DNA from: Terriglobia bacterium
GTDB lineage: Bacteria > Acidobacteriota > Terriglobia > Terriglobales > Acidobacteriaceae
DNA length: 64,000 nt
NCBI GenBank assembly: GCA_020073395.1
Contig: JAIQFF010000005.1
Location: forward strand, 1 to 64,000
Reading direction: 5' to 3'
The notes beneath the pieces are model-generated. The model saw nothing but the letters and a program-made list of their open reading frames with translations. It did no database searches and was not told the DNA's origin. Shown here in pieces: positions 35,719 through 44,679 of this stretch. Position 1 is the stretch's first letter. Each line of letters opens with the position of its first letter. Made by a program: the position numbers and the translations under genes.

Positions 35719-37695
35719 CTAGACGGATGCTGCTGCGGCGAGGACGGGTTTGGCTTCGTCGATAATTTCGCGGATCTTACGGGCCAGAGTTTTCAAAGAG
35801 AAAGGTTTCTGCAGGAAGCGTGTGGTCACGTCAATTTCGCCGTGGTGCTGGAAGGTCGCTTCGGCATAGCCGGAGACGAAAAGGACTTTCATGTCCGGCC
35901 GGTCTGACGCCAGCTCTCCCGCCAGTCTCGCTCCACCCATCTGGGGCATGACTACATCAGTGATCATCAGATGGATGGGGCCTGCGTAGCTCTGGGCGAG
36001 GGCCAGCGCTTCGATGCCATTCTTTGCCTCCAGGACGATATAGCCGTTCAAGCTGAGGAACTCCCGGGTGGACTCTCGGACTGCCGCTTCATCTTCAGCC
36101 AGCAGCAAAGTCTCGCAGCCTCGAGGACAGCCTTCCGCTGGTAGGGGAGGCTGAAGCAAAAGCTTCGCTTGCCGTGCCTGGGGCAAATAGATCTTGAAGG
36201 TCGTTCCCATCCCGGGCTCGGTGTAAACCCAGATGAACCCGCTGTTCTGTTTGACGATGCCGTACACCGTGGCCAGTCCGAGCCCGGTGCCTTTGCCTTC
36301 TTCTTTGGTGGTGTAGAAGGGCTCGAAAATGTGTGACAGGTGCTCAGGAGCGATTCCCAAACCCGAGTCGCTCACGGTCAGCAGAACATACTGGCCCGGG
36401 GGGACGATCGAGTGTTTCTGGACATAAGCGTCGTCCAGTCGCAGGCTTGCGGTTTCGATGACCAGCCTGCCGCCCTTGGGCATGGCGTCGCGGGCGTTGG
36501 CAACAAGGTTCATGACAATCTGCTCGATCTGCACCGGATCGGCTTTTACCTTGGCCAGTTTCTCCCCGGGAACGAACACCAGTTCGATATCTTCACCGAT
36601 GAGGCGGGGCAGCATTTTGTTGATGTCATCGATGATCAGGTTCAGATCGAGGAGTTGCAGGCTCTGCATCTGTTTGCGTCCGAAGGCCAGCAATTGCCGG
36701 GTCAAGTCGGCAGCGCGGCGGGAAGCTTTCTGGATCTCATCCACATTGCGGCGGAGCGGATGCTGAGGGGCCAGCGAATCCAGCATCAGCTCGGCGTAGG
36801 AACTGATGACCATCAGAAGATTGTTGAAGTCATGCGCCACGCCGCCGGCCAATCTCCCGATGGCATCCATTTTCTGCGCCTGCTGGAGCTGATTTTCCAG
36901 CCGCCGGCGGTCCGTGATGTCCCGGTCGTTGGAGATAAAATGCGTGATCCTGCCTTCGCCGTCACGCAGAGGAGTGATAGTTTTCTCGGCGACGAAGACG
37001 TCCCCGTTCTTCTTGCGATTCACCACGGTGCAGCGAAAGACATTGCCCGAGAGAATGGTTTGCCACAGCTCCTTGTAGAGTTCAGAATTCTGCTGACCGG
37101 ATTTCAGGACCCGCGGCGTCTTGCCAATCAATTCCCCGGGAGAGTAACCGGAGACCGCCTCGAAGGCTGGGTTTACGTACTCAATCATGCCCTCGCGATC
37201 GGTAATCATGACCAAGTCGGCCGATTGCTCGACCGCGCGCCACAGTTTGCGCAGCGTATTCTCCGCCCTTTGGTGTTGCCGTTCCTTGCGATATACGTCG
37301 ATGGCGGAGCGGATCGTGCCAGGAATCGCGGGCTTGTCGGCAATGGATATCGCAGCGAAATCTTCCCCGCCTTGTTCCAGAGGCATCTCTACGGCGGTTT
37401 CATCCATGTGATCGCTGAGAAAAATCACGGGAGCGCCGGGATGGTTCCGGCGCAACTCGTGCAGCAAACGCAATGCCGCGCCATCTTCCGCTTTGTACTC
37501 GCATAACAGGAGATCGTAGGTGTACTCACTCAGGCGCAGCAGCGCTTCTTCGGTAGAGTGAGCATGGTGCAGGCCCAGCTGCCCATCCCCGGTCCGGCTC
37601 AAGAGATCGCGCAGATAGCTGAAGTCGTCATTGTCCCCCACCAGCAATAACTGCATTGGCGCACTGCTGATGGCGGGTTGACTGGTAGCTTCCAT
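35719..37695 (-). CDS. Hybrid sensor histidine kinase, REC-PAS-HisKA-HATPase-REC
   Basis: The 658-residue soluble kinase has an N-terminal receiver-like domain (about 14-130), a PAS domain (about 148-265), and HisKA with RLAGGVAHDFNNLL (phospho-acceptor H288). HATPase_c follows with NLVANARDAMPKGG, DSGLGI and GKGTGLGLATVYG, then a C-terminal receiver (about 528-645) with phospho-acceptor D580 in MITDVVMPQMGG. The N-terminal receiver has glutamate (E66, in LLLCEYKAEDG) where the phospho-acceptor aspartate should be, so it may be locked or non-phosphorylatable. No membrane segment is present. No output partner lies adjacent. The 269 bases to the divergent antiporter gene hold no gene. Confidence 0.92.
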   Translation of the reverse strand: MEATSQPAISSAPMQLLLVGDNDDFSYLRDLLSRTGDGQLGLHHAHSTEEALLRLSEYTYDLLLCEYKAEDGAALRLLHELRRNHPGAPVIFLSDHMDETAVEMPLEQGGEDFAAISIADKPAIPGTIRSAIDVYRKERQHQRAENTLRKLWRAVEQSADLVMITDREGMIEYVNPAFEAVSGYSPGELIGKTPRVLKSGQQNSELYKELWQTILSGNVFRCTVVNRKKNGDVFVAEKTITPLRDGEGRITHFISNDRDITDRRRLENQLQQAQKMDAIGRLAGGVAHDFNNLLMVISSYAELMLDSLAPQHPLRRNVDEIQKASRRAADLTRQLLAFGRKQMQSLQLLDLNLIIDDINKMLPRLIGEDIELVFVPGEKLAKVKADPVQIEQIVMNLVANARDAMPKGGRLVIETASLRLDDAYVQKHSIVPPGQYVLLTVSDSGLGIAPEHLSHIFEPFYTTKEEGKGTGLGLATVYGIVKQNSGFIWVYTEPGMGTTFKIYLPQARQAKLLLQPPLPAEGCPRGCETLLLAEDEAAVRESTREFLSLNGYIVLEAKNGIEALALAQSYAGPIHLMITDVVMPQMGGARLAGELASDRPDMKVLFVSGYAEATFQHHGEIDVTTRFLQKPFSLKTLARKIREIIDEAKPVLAAAASV

Positions 37696-37964
37696 GGCGG
37701 ACCGGTTTGCGGTTGCTACTTGCTACATCGGAGGTGGACCCTGCGGGCATGGCGAGAGGAGACGGATTACGAAAAGAAAGGCGAAATCAGCATTGTCAAA
37801 TCGGGAGAAGTGCACCTTCGGGAAGACGCTACCGCGGTCAGCGAACCAGAAATCTGAGAAACAACGGCTTTCGGAAGTGATCTTCTGGAGTTGATCCCTG
37901 GCCACGCCCTGCGGGCAGATTTCTGTAGTCTCATTTAAACTGGGAATCCCTGACCGATTCGCGG

Positions 37965-39128
37965 ATGGCAATCGAAACCACCTTCTTTCGGGACCTCGCC
38001 TATGTCTTCGGCGCCGCCGTCGTGGGCGGCAGTGTGGCCAAGCTGCTGCGGCAGCCGCTGATTCTCGGCTACGTTCTCGGTGGATTTCTGATTGGCCCTT
38101 TTACTCCCGGCCCAACCCTTTCTGGAGTCCATCAATTCGAGGTGCTGGCCGAAATTGGCGTCATTCTGCTGATGTACTCGATTGGCCTGGAGTTTTCGTT
38201 CAGCGAGCTAATGCAGGTGAAGTGGGTGGCAATTTTCGGTGCGCCGTTGGGGATACTGCTCTCCATTGGTATGGGCGTCGGCGTAGCATGGTTGATGGGC
38301 TGGAGCACCATGCAGGGAATCGCGGTGGGCGCTATCATTTCCGTCGCCAGCACCATGGTACTCTCCCGACTGCTGGCCGAACGTGGAGAATTGCGCTCGC
38401 CCCACGGCCACGTGATGGTCGGCATCACTCTAGTCGAAGACCTCGCCGTCGTGGTTCTGACCGTCCTTCTGCCTTCCTTGACCAATCTTACGGGAAGCCA
38501 TTTTCTTTCTCTTGGGATCGCCCTGGGCAAGGCCGTGCTGATCCTGACGCCGGTCATGTTCGTGGCGGCGAAGCTGGTGCCGCCATTGATGAAGCGGGTA
38601 GATCAGGGCGGTAACGAAGAGCTCTACGTGCTGGTGGTGCTGGCGCTGGGTTTTGCCACCGCCGCGGTGACTCAGGCGGTGGGGTTATCACTGGCGCTGG
38701 GGGCGTTTCTGGCTGGCCTGATCGTCAGCGAGTCGCGAACCACTCACAAAATGCTGGACAAGCTGTCGCCCCTGCGCGATGCCTTTGTGGCGTTGTTCTT
38801 CGTCACCATCGGAGCACTGGTGGATCCGCGCATCCTGATCTCCAAGCCTTCACTGTGGGGAGCGATTGTGATCATGACCATGATGGGGAAGTTTGCCATC
38901 TGGGCTTTGATCGTTTGGCTGTTCCGCTATCCTCCACGAACAGCGCTTCTGGTCGGCCTGGGACTCACTCAGATCGGCGAGTTTTCCTATGTTCTGGTGC
39001 GGGTGGCTCGTGATGCCCAACTGGTCACCGACGATATCTATCACGCCACTCTTGCGGCTTCGGTAATCACCATCCTGTTGAATGGCCTGATGATGAGGGC
39101 GCTGCCGCGGACGCCCACGCCAGCGTAA
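37965..39128 (+). CDS. CPA2-family cation:proton antiporter (KefB/GerN-like)
   Basis: A 387-residue integral membrane protein with 11-12 predicted helices, entirely within the Na_H_Exchanger fold. It has LGYVLGGFLIGPFTPGP, IGVILLMYSIGLEFSFSEL, GITLVEDLAVVVLTVLLPSL (the acidic ED of the ion site), LGAFLAGLIVSES and ALFFVTIGALVDP. It lacks the C-terminal TrkA_N nucleotide-binding domain of KefB/KefC, so it is the short form. It exchanges Na+ or K+ for protons and supports pH or osmotic balance. The start is ATG at 37965. Confidence 0.9.
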   Translation: MAIETTFFRDLAYVFGAAVVGGSVAKLLRQPLILGYVLGGFLIGPFTPGPTLSGVHQFEVLAEIGVILLMYSIGLEFSFSELMQVKWVAIFGAPLGILLSIGMGVGVAWLMGWSTMQGIAVGAIISVASTMVLSRLLAERGELRSPHGHVMVGITLVEDLAVVVLTVLLPSLTNLTGSHFLSLGIALGKAVLILTPVMFVAAKLVPPLMKRVDQGGNEELYVLVVLALGFATAAVTQAVGLSLALGAFLAGLIVSESRTTHKMLDKLSPLRDAFVALFFVTIGALVDPRILISKPSLWGAIVIMTMMGKFAIWALIVWLFRYPPRTALLVGLGLTQIGEFSYVLVRVARDAQLVTDDIYHATLAASVITILLNGLMMRALPRTPTPA

Positions 39129-39208
39129 TAGGCCAGGCCCTGCGGTTGCTTCCAGTGGGGCGAATCCAGCACGCATTGCGTCGCATCCGTTATTCTAGTA
39201 GCAGACCT

Positions 39209-41707
39209 ATGGCAACCCGATCCAAACCTGCTAGTCAATCTGCCGCAACCGCGGTGTTGGAGGGCCCGAATGGCGAACGGGAGCGCGTGTTCGAGCTTTT
39301 CCGCCACTATGGATACCTGGAGGCCGACCTCGATCCGCTGGGATTTCTCCCTCCGGTGTCGCATCCCAGTCTGCGGATCGAAGGCGAACTTGCCGATGAA
39401 GCCCGCCGCGTGTACTGCGGCACTGTGGGCGCAGAGTTTATGCACATTACTGATCCCGGGCGGCGCCGCTGGATCCAGGAACGCATGGAAGGGCCCCAGT
39501 CCGCAGTGGACCAGGAGCGCGTGCTCGACCAACTCATCCGGGCTGATCTGTTCGAGCAAGTTCTGCAGCAACGCTATCTCGGCAGCAAGCGTTTCTCGCT
39601 CGAAGGCGTGACCGCCATGATCCCGCTGGTGGATGAGATTCTGGAAGCGGCCGGACAGCAGGGTGCGGTGGAACTGGTGATGGGCATGAGCCACCGTGGC
39701 CGATTGAACGTTATTGTGCAGGTGGCCAAGCGCTCGCCGGAGGAAATCTTTGCGGGCTTTGAGGACGTCGATCCGCGCAGCGTTCTGGGCAGCGGCGACG
39801 TGAAATATCACATGGGTGCGACCGGCGAGTATGTGACTCGCTCGGGGACGAGAATCCATATTCACCTGGTTTCGAATCCCAGCCACCTGGAAGCGGTAGA
39901 CCCGGTGACCGTGGGCCGGACCCGCGCCAAGCAAGACCGCGCCGGACAGGATGGCTCCCGAAGATTTCTGCCTTTGCTGGTCCATGGTGATGCCGCATTT
40001 GCGGGTCAGGGTATTGTGGCCGAGACCCTGAATTTGTCCGACCTGAAGGGCTACACCGTGGGCGGCACGGTGCATATCATCGCCAACAATCTGCTCGGCT
40101 TTACAACGTTGTATAGCGAGGAGCACTCGTCGCGGTTTTCCGCCCAGTTGGCTCGTCGCCAGTCGATCCCTATTTTTCATGTGAATGCGGAGGACGTGGA
40201 CGCGGTGGTACGAGTGGGCCGCCTGGCGCTCGATTATCGTTACACTTGGAGCGGCGACGTGGTGGTGGACCTGATCGGCTACCGCCGCCACGGCCACAGC
40301 GAAGTGGATGACCCCACGGTTACCCAGCCGCTCCTCTATAAAGCGATCAAGGACCACCCGCCCCTGTGGGAGATTTACGCCGAAGATATTGGCGCGGAGA
40401 ATGTGCAGGAACGGGCGGCGAAAATCCGGGACGAACTGGAAGCGTCGCAGAAAAAAGCTAAAAACATCCGAAAGAAGCCGTCGCTGCGCGAGTTGCCCAG
40501 CTACTGGAATGACTACAAGGGCGGCCGTTACAAGCCTGAGTATGAAGTGGACACTGGCCTCCCCGCGAAAGAACTCAGCGAAATCACCGCCAAGCTCACG
40601 ACTTATCCCGCGGACTTCCACATTCATCCCAAGGTCAAGAAGCTGCTGGAGCAGCGGGCTGAAATGGGCGCGGGCAAGCGCCTGGTGGATTACGGTATGG
40701 CCGAAACGCTGGCCCTCGGAGGCTTGGTAAAGGCCGGCATTCCTGTGAGGCTGACCGGCCAGGACACTCGTCGCGGGACTTTTAACCAGCGTCACTCCGT
40801 GCTGCTCGATGTCGAGAACGAACAGGAGTACGTTCCGCTGGAACATATTGCCGAAGGTCAGGCCCGCTGCCAAATTTATAACTCCTCGCTATCGGAAGCT
40901 GGCGTGCTGGGTTTTGAGTATGGCTACAGTCGGGACTATCCCGAGACCCTGGTGATGTGGGAAGCGCAGTTCGGCGACTTCGCCAACGTCGCGCAGGCGG
41001 TGATTGATCAATTCGTCAGCGCCGGCGAAGATAAATGGGGACTACTCTCCGGGGTGGTGCTGCTTCTGCCCCATGGCCACGAAGGCCAGGGACCGGAACA
41101 TTCGAGCGCCCGGCCGGAGCGCTTTCTGCAACTCGCGGCCCGCGATAATTTCCAGATCTGCCAGCCCTCGAATGCAATGCAATATTTTCATTTGCTGCGC
41201 CGCCAGGCATTGCGTCACTGGCGCAAGCCACTCGTAGTTTTTACCCCGAAGAGCATGCTGCGCCATCCTGACGCGTCTTCTCCGATTGAAGACTTCACCC
41301 ACCAGCGCTTTCTGACCGTGTTGCCGGACACGGAAGTCAGCGGCGCGACCCGCATCCTGATCTGCACCGGAAAAATCGGCCATGAATTGCGCGCCGAACG
41401 CAAGAAGCGGACCGACCAAACCACCGCGATTATTTCGGTCGAACAGTTGTATCCCTTCCCCGAGAAAGAACTGGAAGCAGCGATCGGACAATTTCCTTCG
41501 GCGCGAGAAATTGTCTGGGTTCAGGAAGAGCCGGCTAACATGGGAGCGTTGTTCTATGTACTGCCTCGTCTCCGCCGCATCGCCGGCGAACGCGCAGTCC
41601 TGTCGGTGAAACGCTCTGCCAGCGCCAGCCCCGCCACCGGATCGGCTAAGGCCCATGAAGTGGAGCAGAAGACGCTGCTGACGCTGGCCTTTCCCAACAA
41701 GCCCTAG
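39209..41707 (+). CDS. sucA: 2-oxoglutarate dehydrogenase E1 component
   Basis: From ATG 39209 (MATRSKPAS) the protein is 832 residues. It is a thiamine-diphosphate enzyme that decarboxylates 2-oxoglutarate in the TCA cycle. Seen: GMSHRGRLNVIVQVAKRSP, VSNPSHLEAVDPV, HGDAAFAGQG (GD of the ThDP motif), RRHGHSEVDDPTVTQP, RRGTFNQRHSVL, LPHGHEGQGPEHSSARPERFLQ and VWVQEEPANMGA. It is about 100 residues shorter than the E. coli enzyme. The E2 and E3 genes are not adjacent. The open frame upstream to 39146 lacks support. It is followed by a palindrome at 41730 and then the hydantoinase gene. Confidence 0.94.
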   Translation: MATRSKPASQSAATAVLEGPNGERERVFELFRHYGYLEADLDPLGFLPPVSHPSLRIEGELADEARRVYCGTVGAEFMHITDPGRRRWIQERMEGPQSAVDQERVLDQLIRADLFEQVLQQRYLGSKRFSLEGVTAMIPLVDEILEAAGQQGAVELVMGMSHRGRLNVIVQVAKRSPEEIFAGFEDVDPRSVLGSGDVKYHMGATGEYVTRSGTRIHIHLVSNPSHLEAVDPVTVGRTRAKQDRAGQDGSRRFLPLLVHGDAAFAGQGIVAETLNLSDLKGYTVGGTVHIIANNLLGFTTLYSEEHSSRFSAQLARRQSIPIFHVNAEDVDAVVRVGRLALDYRYTWSGDVVVDLIGYRRHGHSEVDDPTVTQPLLYKAIKDHPPLWEIYAEDIGAENVQERAAKIRDELEASQKKAKNIRKKPSLRELPSYWNDYKGGRYKPEYEVDTGLPAKELSEITAKLTTYPADFHIHPKVKKLLEQRAEMGAGKRLVDYGMAETLALGGLVKAGIPVRLTGQDTRRGTFNQRHSVLLDVENEQEYVPLEHIAEGQARCQIYNSSLSEAGVLGFEYGYSRDYPETLVMWEAQFGDFANVAQAVIDQFVSAGEDKWGLLSGVVLLLPHGHEGQGPEHSSARPERFLQLAARDNFQICQPSNAMQYFHLLRRQALRHWRKPLVVFTPKSMLRHPDASSPIEDFTHQRFLTVLPDTEVSGATRILICTGKIGHELRAERKKRTDQTTAIISVEQLYPFPEKELEAAIGQFPSAREIVWVQEEPANMGALFYVLPRLRRIAGERAVLSVKRSASASPATGSAKAHEVEQKTLLTLAFPNKP

Positions 41708-41729
41708 CCAGGGTGGTGCGGCTGGGTCT

Positions 41730-41754
41730 GTGTGGCGCGGGCGCCCCCGCCCGC
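41730..41754 (-). repeat. Tailed palindrome between sucA and the HyuA-like gene
   Basis: GTGTGG tail, then an 8-bp stem CGCGGGCG / CGCCCGCG (41736-41743 and 41748-41755) around CCCC. It is the inverted form of the family also at 33207, 54797 and 62909. It could act as a weak transcriptional barrier, but no T-run follows. Confidence 0.8.
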
Positions 41755-41819
41755 GGGTTTTCCGGTTCGAGCTTTAACATCGCTGCAGTCCGAAATGTTA
41801 CCCTTCCGCTTTGACTTCC

Positions 41820-43871
41820 ATGCCATCTCGCCGCGGAACTCAGCCCCTGCACATCGCCATCGACACCGGCGGCACCTTCACCGACTGTGTCTGGGTGGAG
41901 CGCGGGCAGGTGCGCATGCTCAAGGTTTTCTCCACTCCGGCCGACCCTTCGCAGGCTATTGTGGAGGCCCTGGAAAAGATCGGAGTGCGCGGCCCCGCGG
42001 TCCTTCTGCATGGCACCACCGTAGGCACGAACACTTTGTTGCAGCGCAAAGGCGCGCGCGTGGCGCTGGTCACAACTGCGGGTTTCGAAGACGCCATCGA
42101 GATCGGCCGGCAGGCCCGGCCCAAGCTTTACGATTTCTTTTTCGATCGCGTAGAGCCTCTTGTCCCTAGGGATTTGCGCTTTGGGGTGGACGAACGCACC
42201 GCCAGCGACGGCAAGATCCTGCAGACGCCGTCGCCACAAGCCTTGGAATCTCTAGCCGACAGACTCCAGCAGAAACGTCCCGAGGCGATTGCCATCTCGC
42301 TGCTGTTCTCGTTCGCCAACCCGCAAACGGAGATTAGCGTCGCCCGTGCCCTGGAAAAGCTCGGTGCACCGCTGTCTATCTCGCACCAGATCCTTCCCGA
42401 GTTCCGCGAATATGAGCGCACCAGCACCGTAGTAGTGAACGCGTATCTGCAGCCCGTCATGCAGCGTTATCTCGAGAAGCTCGATCGCCGGGCGCGGTCC
42501 CGCATTTTCGTCATGCAATCGAGCGGCGGCATTACCGCTCTTGGTTCTGCTGCCCGCGAGCCGGTTCGTACCGTGCTCTCTGGGCCGGCGGGCGGCGTGG
42601 TGGGTGCCGCTGCCTTGGCGCGTCGCAGCGGCTTCGAGAGAATCATCTCATTCGACATGGGCGGCACCTCCACCGACGTTGCCTTGGTGGACGGCGAAGC
42701 CCGCTCCAGCAGCCAGGCGGAGATCGCGGGGTTCGCCATTGGCGTGCCCATGCTTGACATACATACGGTAGGCGCCGGCGGGGGCTCCATCGCGCGTTTC
42801 GACGCCGGCGGAGCCCTGCGGGTCGGTCCCGAATCTGCTGGAGCGGATCCGGGTCCTATCTGCTACGGTCGCGGCACCCAGCCCACGGTGACGGATGCCA
42901 ACCTGCTGCTCGGCCGGCTGCAAGCACAGCGCTTTCTGGGCGGAGATTTCACTCTCGATCTCGAGCGCACGCGCCGCCTGGTCGTCGAATGGCTCAAGCG
43001 GAACGGGCCGAAACTTACGCCGGAACAATTCGCCGCCGGAATCATCCGGGTGGTAAACGCGACGATGGAAAAGGCGATACGCGTGGTCTCGATCGAGCGC
43101 GGTTACGATCCGCGAGAGTTCGCGCTGGTCGCTTTCGGCGGCGCGGGCGGGCTCCATGCCTGCGAACTGGCGGACGCCCTTAGTATCCCGCGAGTGATTG
43201 TGCCTGCGCTGCCCGGAGCTCTCTCCGCTTTCGGCATCCTGGTTAGTGACGTGGTGAAGGATTATTCGCGCACTGTGCTCTGGCGAGTTGCGGAGAAGCT
43301 TCCCGCCGATCAACTGGAAAAAGACCGGCTGGAACGCGAGTTCGCCGCATTGCGCCGCCGTGCCGAAAAAGATTTCCGCGACGAAAAATGGACGGGCGCG
43401 ATCAAATACCAGCTCAGCGTGGACGTCCGCTACCAGGGCCAGGGATACGAATTAAATGTCCCATTCACCCGTTCCCTGATCCGGGATGTTCGCAGTGAGC
43501 ACCAGCGCCGCTACGGCTACAGCTATCCCGCACGCGCAGTCGAACTGGTGACGCTGCGCTTGCGGGCCACAATCAAATCCCAGCAGACCCGAGGTCACGT
43601 GGGGACGGGCGCCACCGCCCGTCCTGGCCGGGCAAAGCCCGGCAAGGCGTTGAAAGACTCCGCCGCAGTGCATCTCTCCGGCAAGAAGTTATCGGCCGCA
43701 ATCCTTTCCCGCGACGCGCTCCCCGCCGGCAAGAAATATTCCGGTCCCGCCGTAATCACGGAGTACAGCGCGACCACGGTGGTTCCTCCGGGTATGACTT
43801 TTCGGAGTGAGCGCTCGGGAAACCTGCTCATCGAGATCGGGACATCCTTTAGAAAAGCCCACGGCCGGTAG
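41820..43871 (+). CDS. Hydantoinase/oxoprolinase family protein, HyuA-like
   Basis: About 683 residues with the HyuA architecture. Hydant_A_N starts with IAIDTGGTFTDCVW (ATP-binding phosphate 1 motif), and HGTTVGTNTLLQRKG lies near residue 75. The Hydantoinase_A core has SSGGITALGSA, SGPAGGVVGAA, SFDMGGTSTDVALVDG, HTVGAGGGSIARFD, GPESAGADPGPICYGRGT and VAFGGAGGLHACELA; a C-terminal domain follows. These enzymes hydrolyse cyclic amides (hydantoin, 5-oxoproline) or carboxylate ketones with ATP, normally with HyuB. No HyuB gene follows; the next gene is a response regulator. The C-terminal part contains two repeat hairpins read in frame (43603-43643). ATG 41820 is preferred over the TTG at 41811. 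Confidence 0.9.
   Translation: MPSRRGTQPLHIAIDTGGTFTDCVWVERGQVRMLKVFSTPADPSQAIVEALEKIGVRGPAVLLHGTTVGTNTLLQRKGARVALVTTAGFEDAIEIGRQARPKLYDFFFDRVEPLVPRDLRFGVDERTASDGKILQTPSPQALESLADRLQQKRPEAIAISLLFSFANPQTEISVARALEKLGAPLSISHQILPEFREYERTSTVVVNAYLQPVMQRYLEKLDRRARSRIFVMQSSGGITALGSAAREPVRTVLSGPAGGVVGAAALARRSGFERIISFDMGGTSTDVALVDGEARSSSQAEIAGFAIGVPMLDIHTVGAGGGSIARFDAGGALRVGPESAGADPGPICYGRGTQPTVTDANLLLGRLQAQRFLGGDFTLDLERTRRLVVEWLKRNGPKLTPEQFAAGIIRVVNATMEKAIRVVSIERGYDPREFALVAFGGAGGLHACELADALSIPRVIVPALPGALSAFGILVSDVVKDYSRTVLWRVAEKLPADQLEKDRLEREFAALRRRAEKDFRDEKWTGAIKYQLSVDVRYQGQGYELNVPFTRSLIRDVRSEHQRRYGYSYPARAVELVTLRLRATIKSQQTRGHVGTGATARPGRAKPGKALKDSAAVHLSGKKLSAAILSRDALPAGKKYSGPAVITEYSATTVVPPGMTFRSERSGNLLIEIGTSFRKAHGR
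43603..43643 (+). repeat. Two palindromes inside the HyuA-like coding region
   Basis: GGACGGGCG (43603-43611) and CGCCCGTCC (43616-43624) pair perfectly around CCAC. GCCGGGC (43627-43633) and GCCCGGC (43637-43643) pair perfectly around AAA. The gene reads them in frame as GTGATARPGRAKPGKAL, a low-complexity patch unlike flanking enzyme sequence. Confidence 0.75.
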
Positions 43872-43973
43872 CGCTACGTGCCAGATCCGTCGAGACTGAG
43901 GTCTCTCAGGATGAGGCCGTGTAGAGGAAGGGGTCCGATCCTGCAAGACTAGGTGTCCCACAGGCCCGCCCGC

Positions 43974-43979
43974 TACAAT
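43974..43979 (+). promoter_or_regulatory. -10 box abutting the phoB-like start
   Basis: TACAAT ends seven bases before the ATG at 43987, so an mRNA from this site would be leaderless. No convincing -35 was found. The 115-base gap after 43871 shows no other feature. Confidence 0.4.
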
Positions 43980-43986
43980 ACCCTCC

Positions 43987-44679
43987 ATGAAACCCAGCAT
44001 CTTTGTGGTTGAAGACGATCCCGATATTTCTCGCCTGGTACGGCACCACCTGGAAGCGGACGGCTTCGCGGTGAAAGTGTTCTCCACCGGAAACACGGTC
44101 ATCACCGAGTCCGAACGACAGCGGCCGGCCCTGTTCATCCTCGACATCATGGTCCCGGGCAAAGACGGCCTCGAACTGTGTCGGCAGATCAGGCAAATGC
44201 CGGCGCTGGCGCCCACTCCGGTGATATTTCTGACGGCGAAAAGCGGGGAAGCGGACCGCATTCTCGGCCTGGAACTGGGCGCCGATGATTACATCCCGAA
44301 ACCGTTCAGTCCCCGGGAACTGGTCGCGCGGGTCAAGGCGGTGTTGCGGCGTTTCGAGCGGCCCTTGTCCCAGGGGCCGGTCAAGATTGGTGACATCGAA
44401 ATCGATCCCAGCGCGATGACGCTTACCGTGCGCGGCAACGCAGTGACCACGACTGCCACTGAGTTCCGGCTGCTCGATTATTTTGCCCGTCATATCGGCC
44501 GCGTTTTTACCCGCGACCAGTTGCTGGATTCGGTCTGGCGCGACACCGCCTACGTCACTCCGCGTTCGGTGGATGTTTATGTGCGCCGCATTCGTGAAAA
44601 AATCGAGTCCGACCCTGAAAACCCGCGCTACCTCAAGACGGTCAGGGGAGCGGGTTACCGCTTCGAGGCCCCGAAGTGA
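43987..44679 (+). CDS. phoB: OmpR/PhoB-family response regulator
   Basis: The 230-residue regulator has a receiver domain (1-120): VVEDDPDIS acidic pocket, phospho-acceptor D53 in LFILDIMVPGKDG, switch residue T83 in FLTAKS and lysine K105 in DYIPKPFSPREL. A winged-helix domain (about 130-228) follows with ATEFRLLDYFARHIGRVFTRDQLLDSVW and SVDVYVRRIREKIE. The histidine kinase gene starts inside the stop codon region (GTGA overlap, 44676-44679), and phoU follows, so it is very likely the phosphate regulator PhoB. It would activate phosphate-starvation genes when phosphorylated by the downstream PhoR. Confidence 0.88.
   Translation: MKPSIFVVEDDPDISRLVRHHLEADGFAVKVFSTGNTVITESERQRPALFILDIMVPGKDGLELCRQIRQMPALAPTPVIFLTAKSGEADRILGLELGADDYIPKPFSPRELVARVKAVLRRFERPLSQGPVKIGDIEIDPSAMTLTVRGNAVTTTATEFRLLDYFARHIGRVFTRDQLLDSVWRDTAYVTPRSVDVYVRRIREKIESDPENPRYLKTVRGAGYRFEAPK

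Noticed and set aside
39041-40873. 610-codon open frame on the minus strand opposite sucA; similar long antisense frames at 20268-22001 and 47860-49521
   Set aside because: They lie wholly or largely opposite well-supported enzymes and their translations show no domain or signal. GC-rich codon use keeps the opposite frames open.
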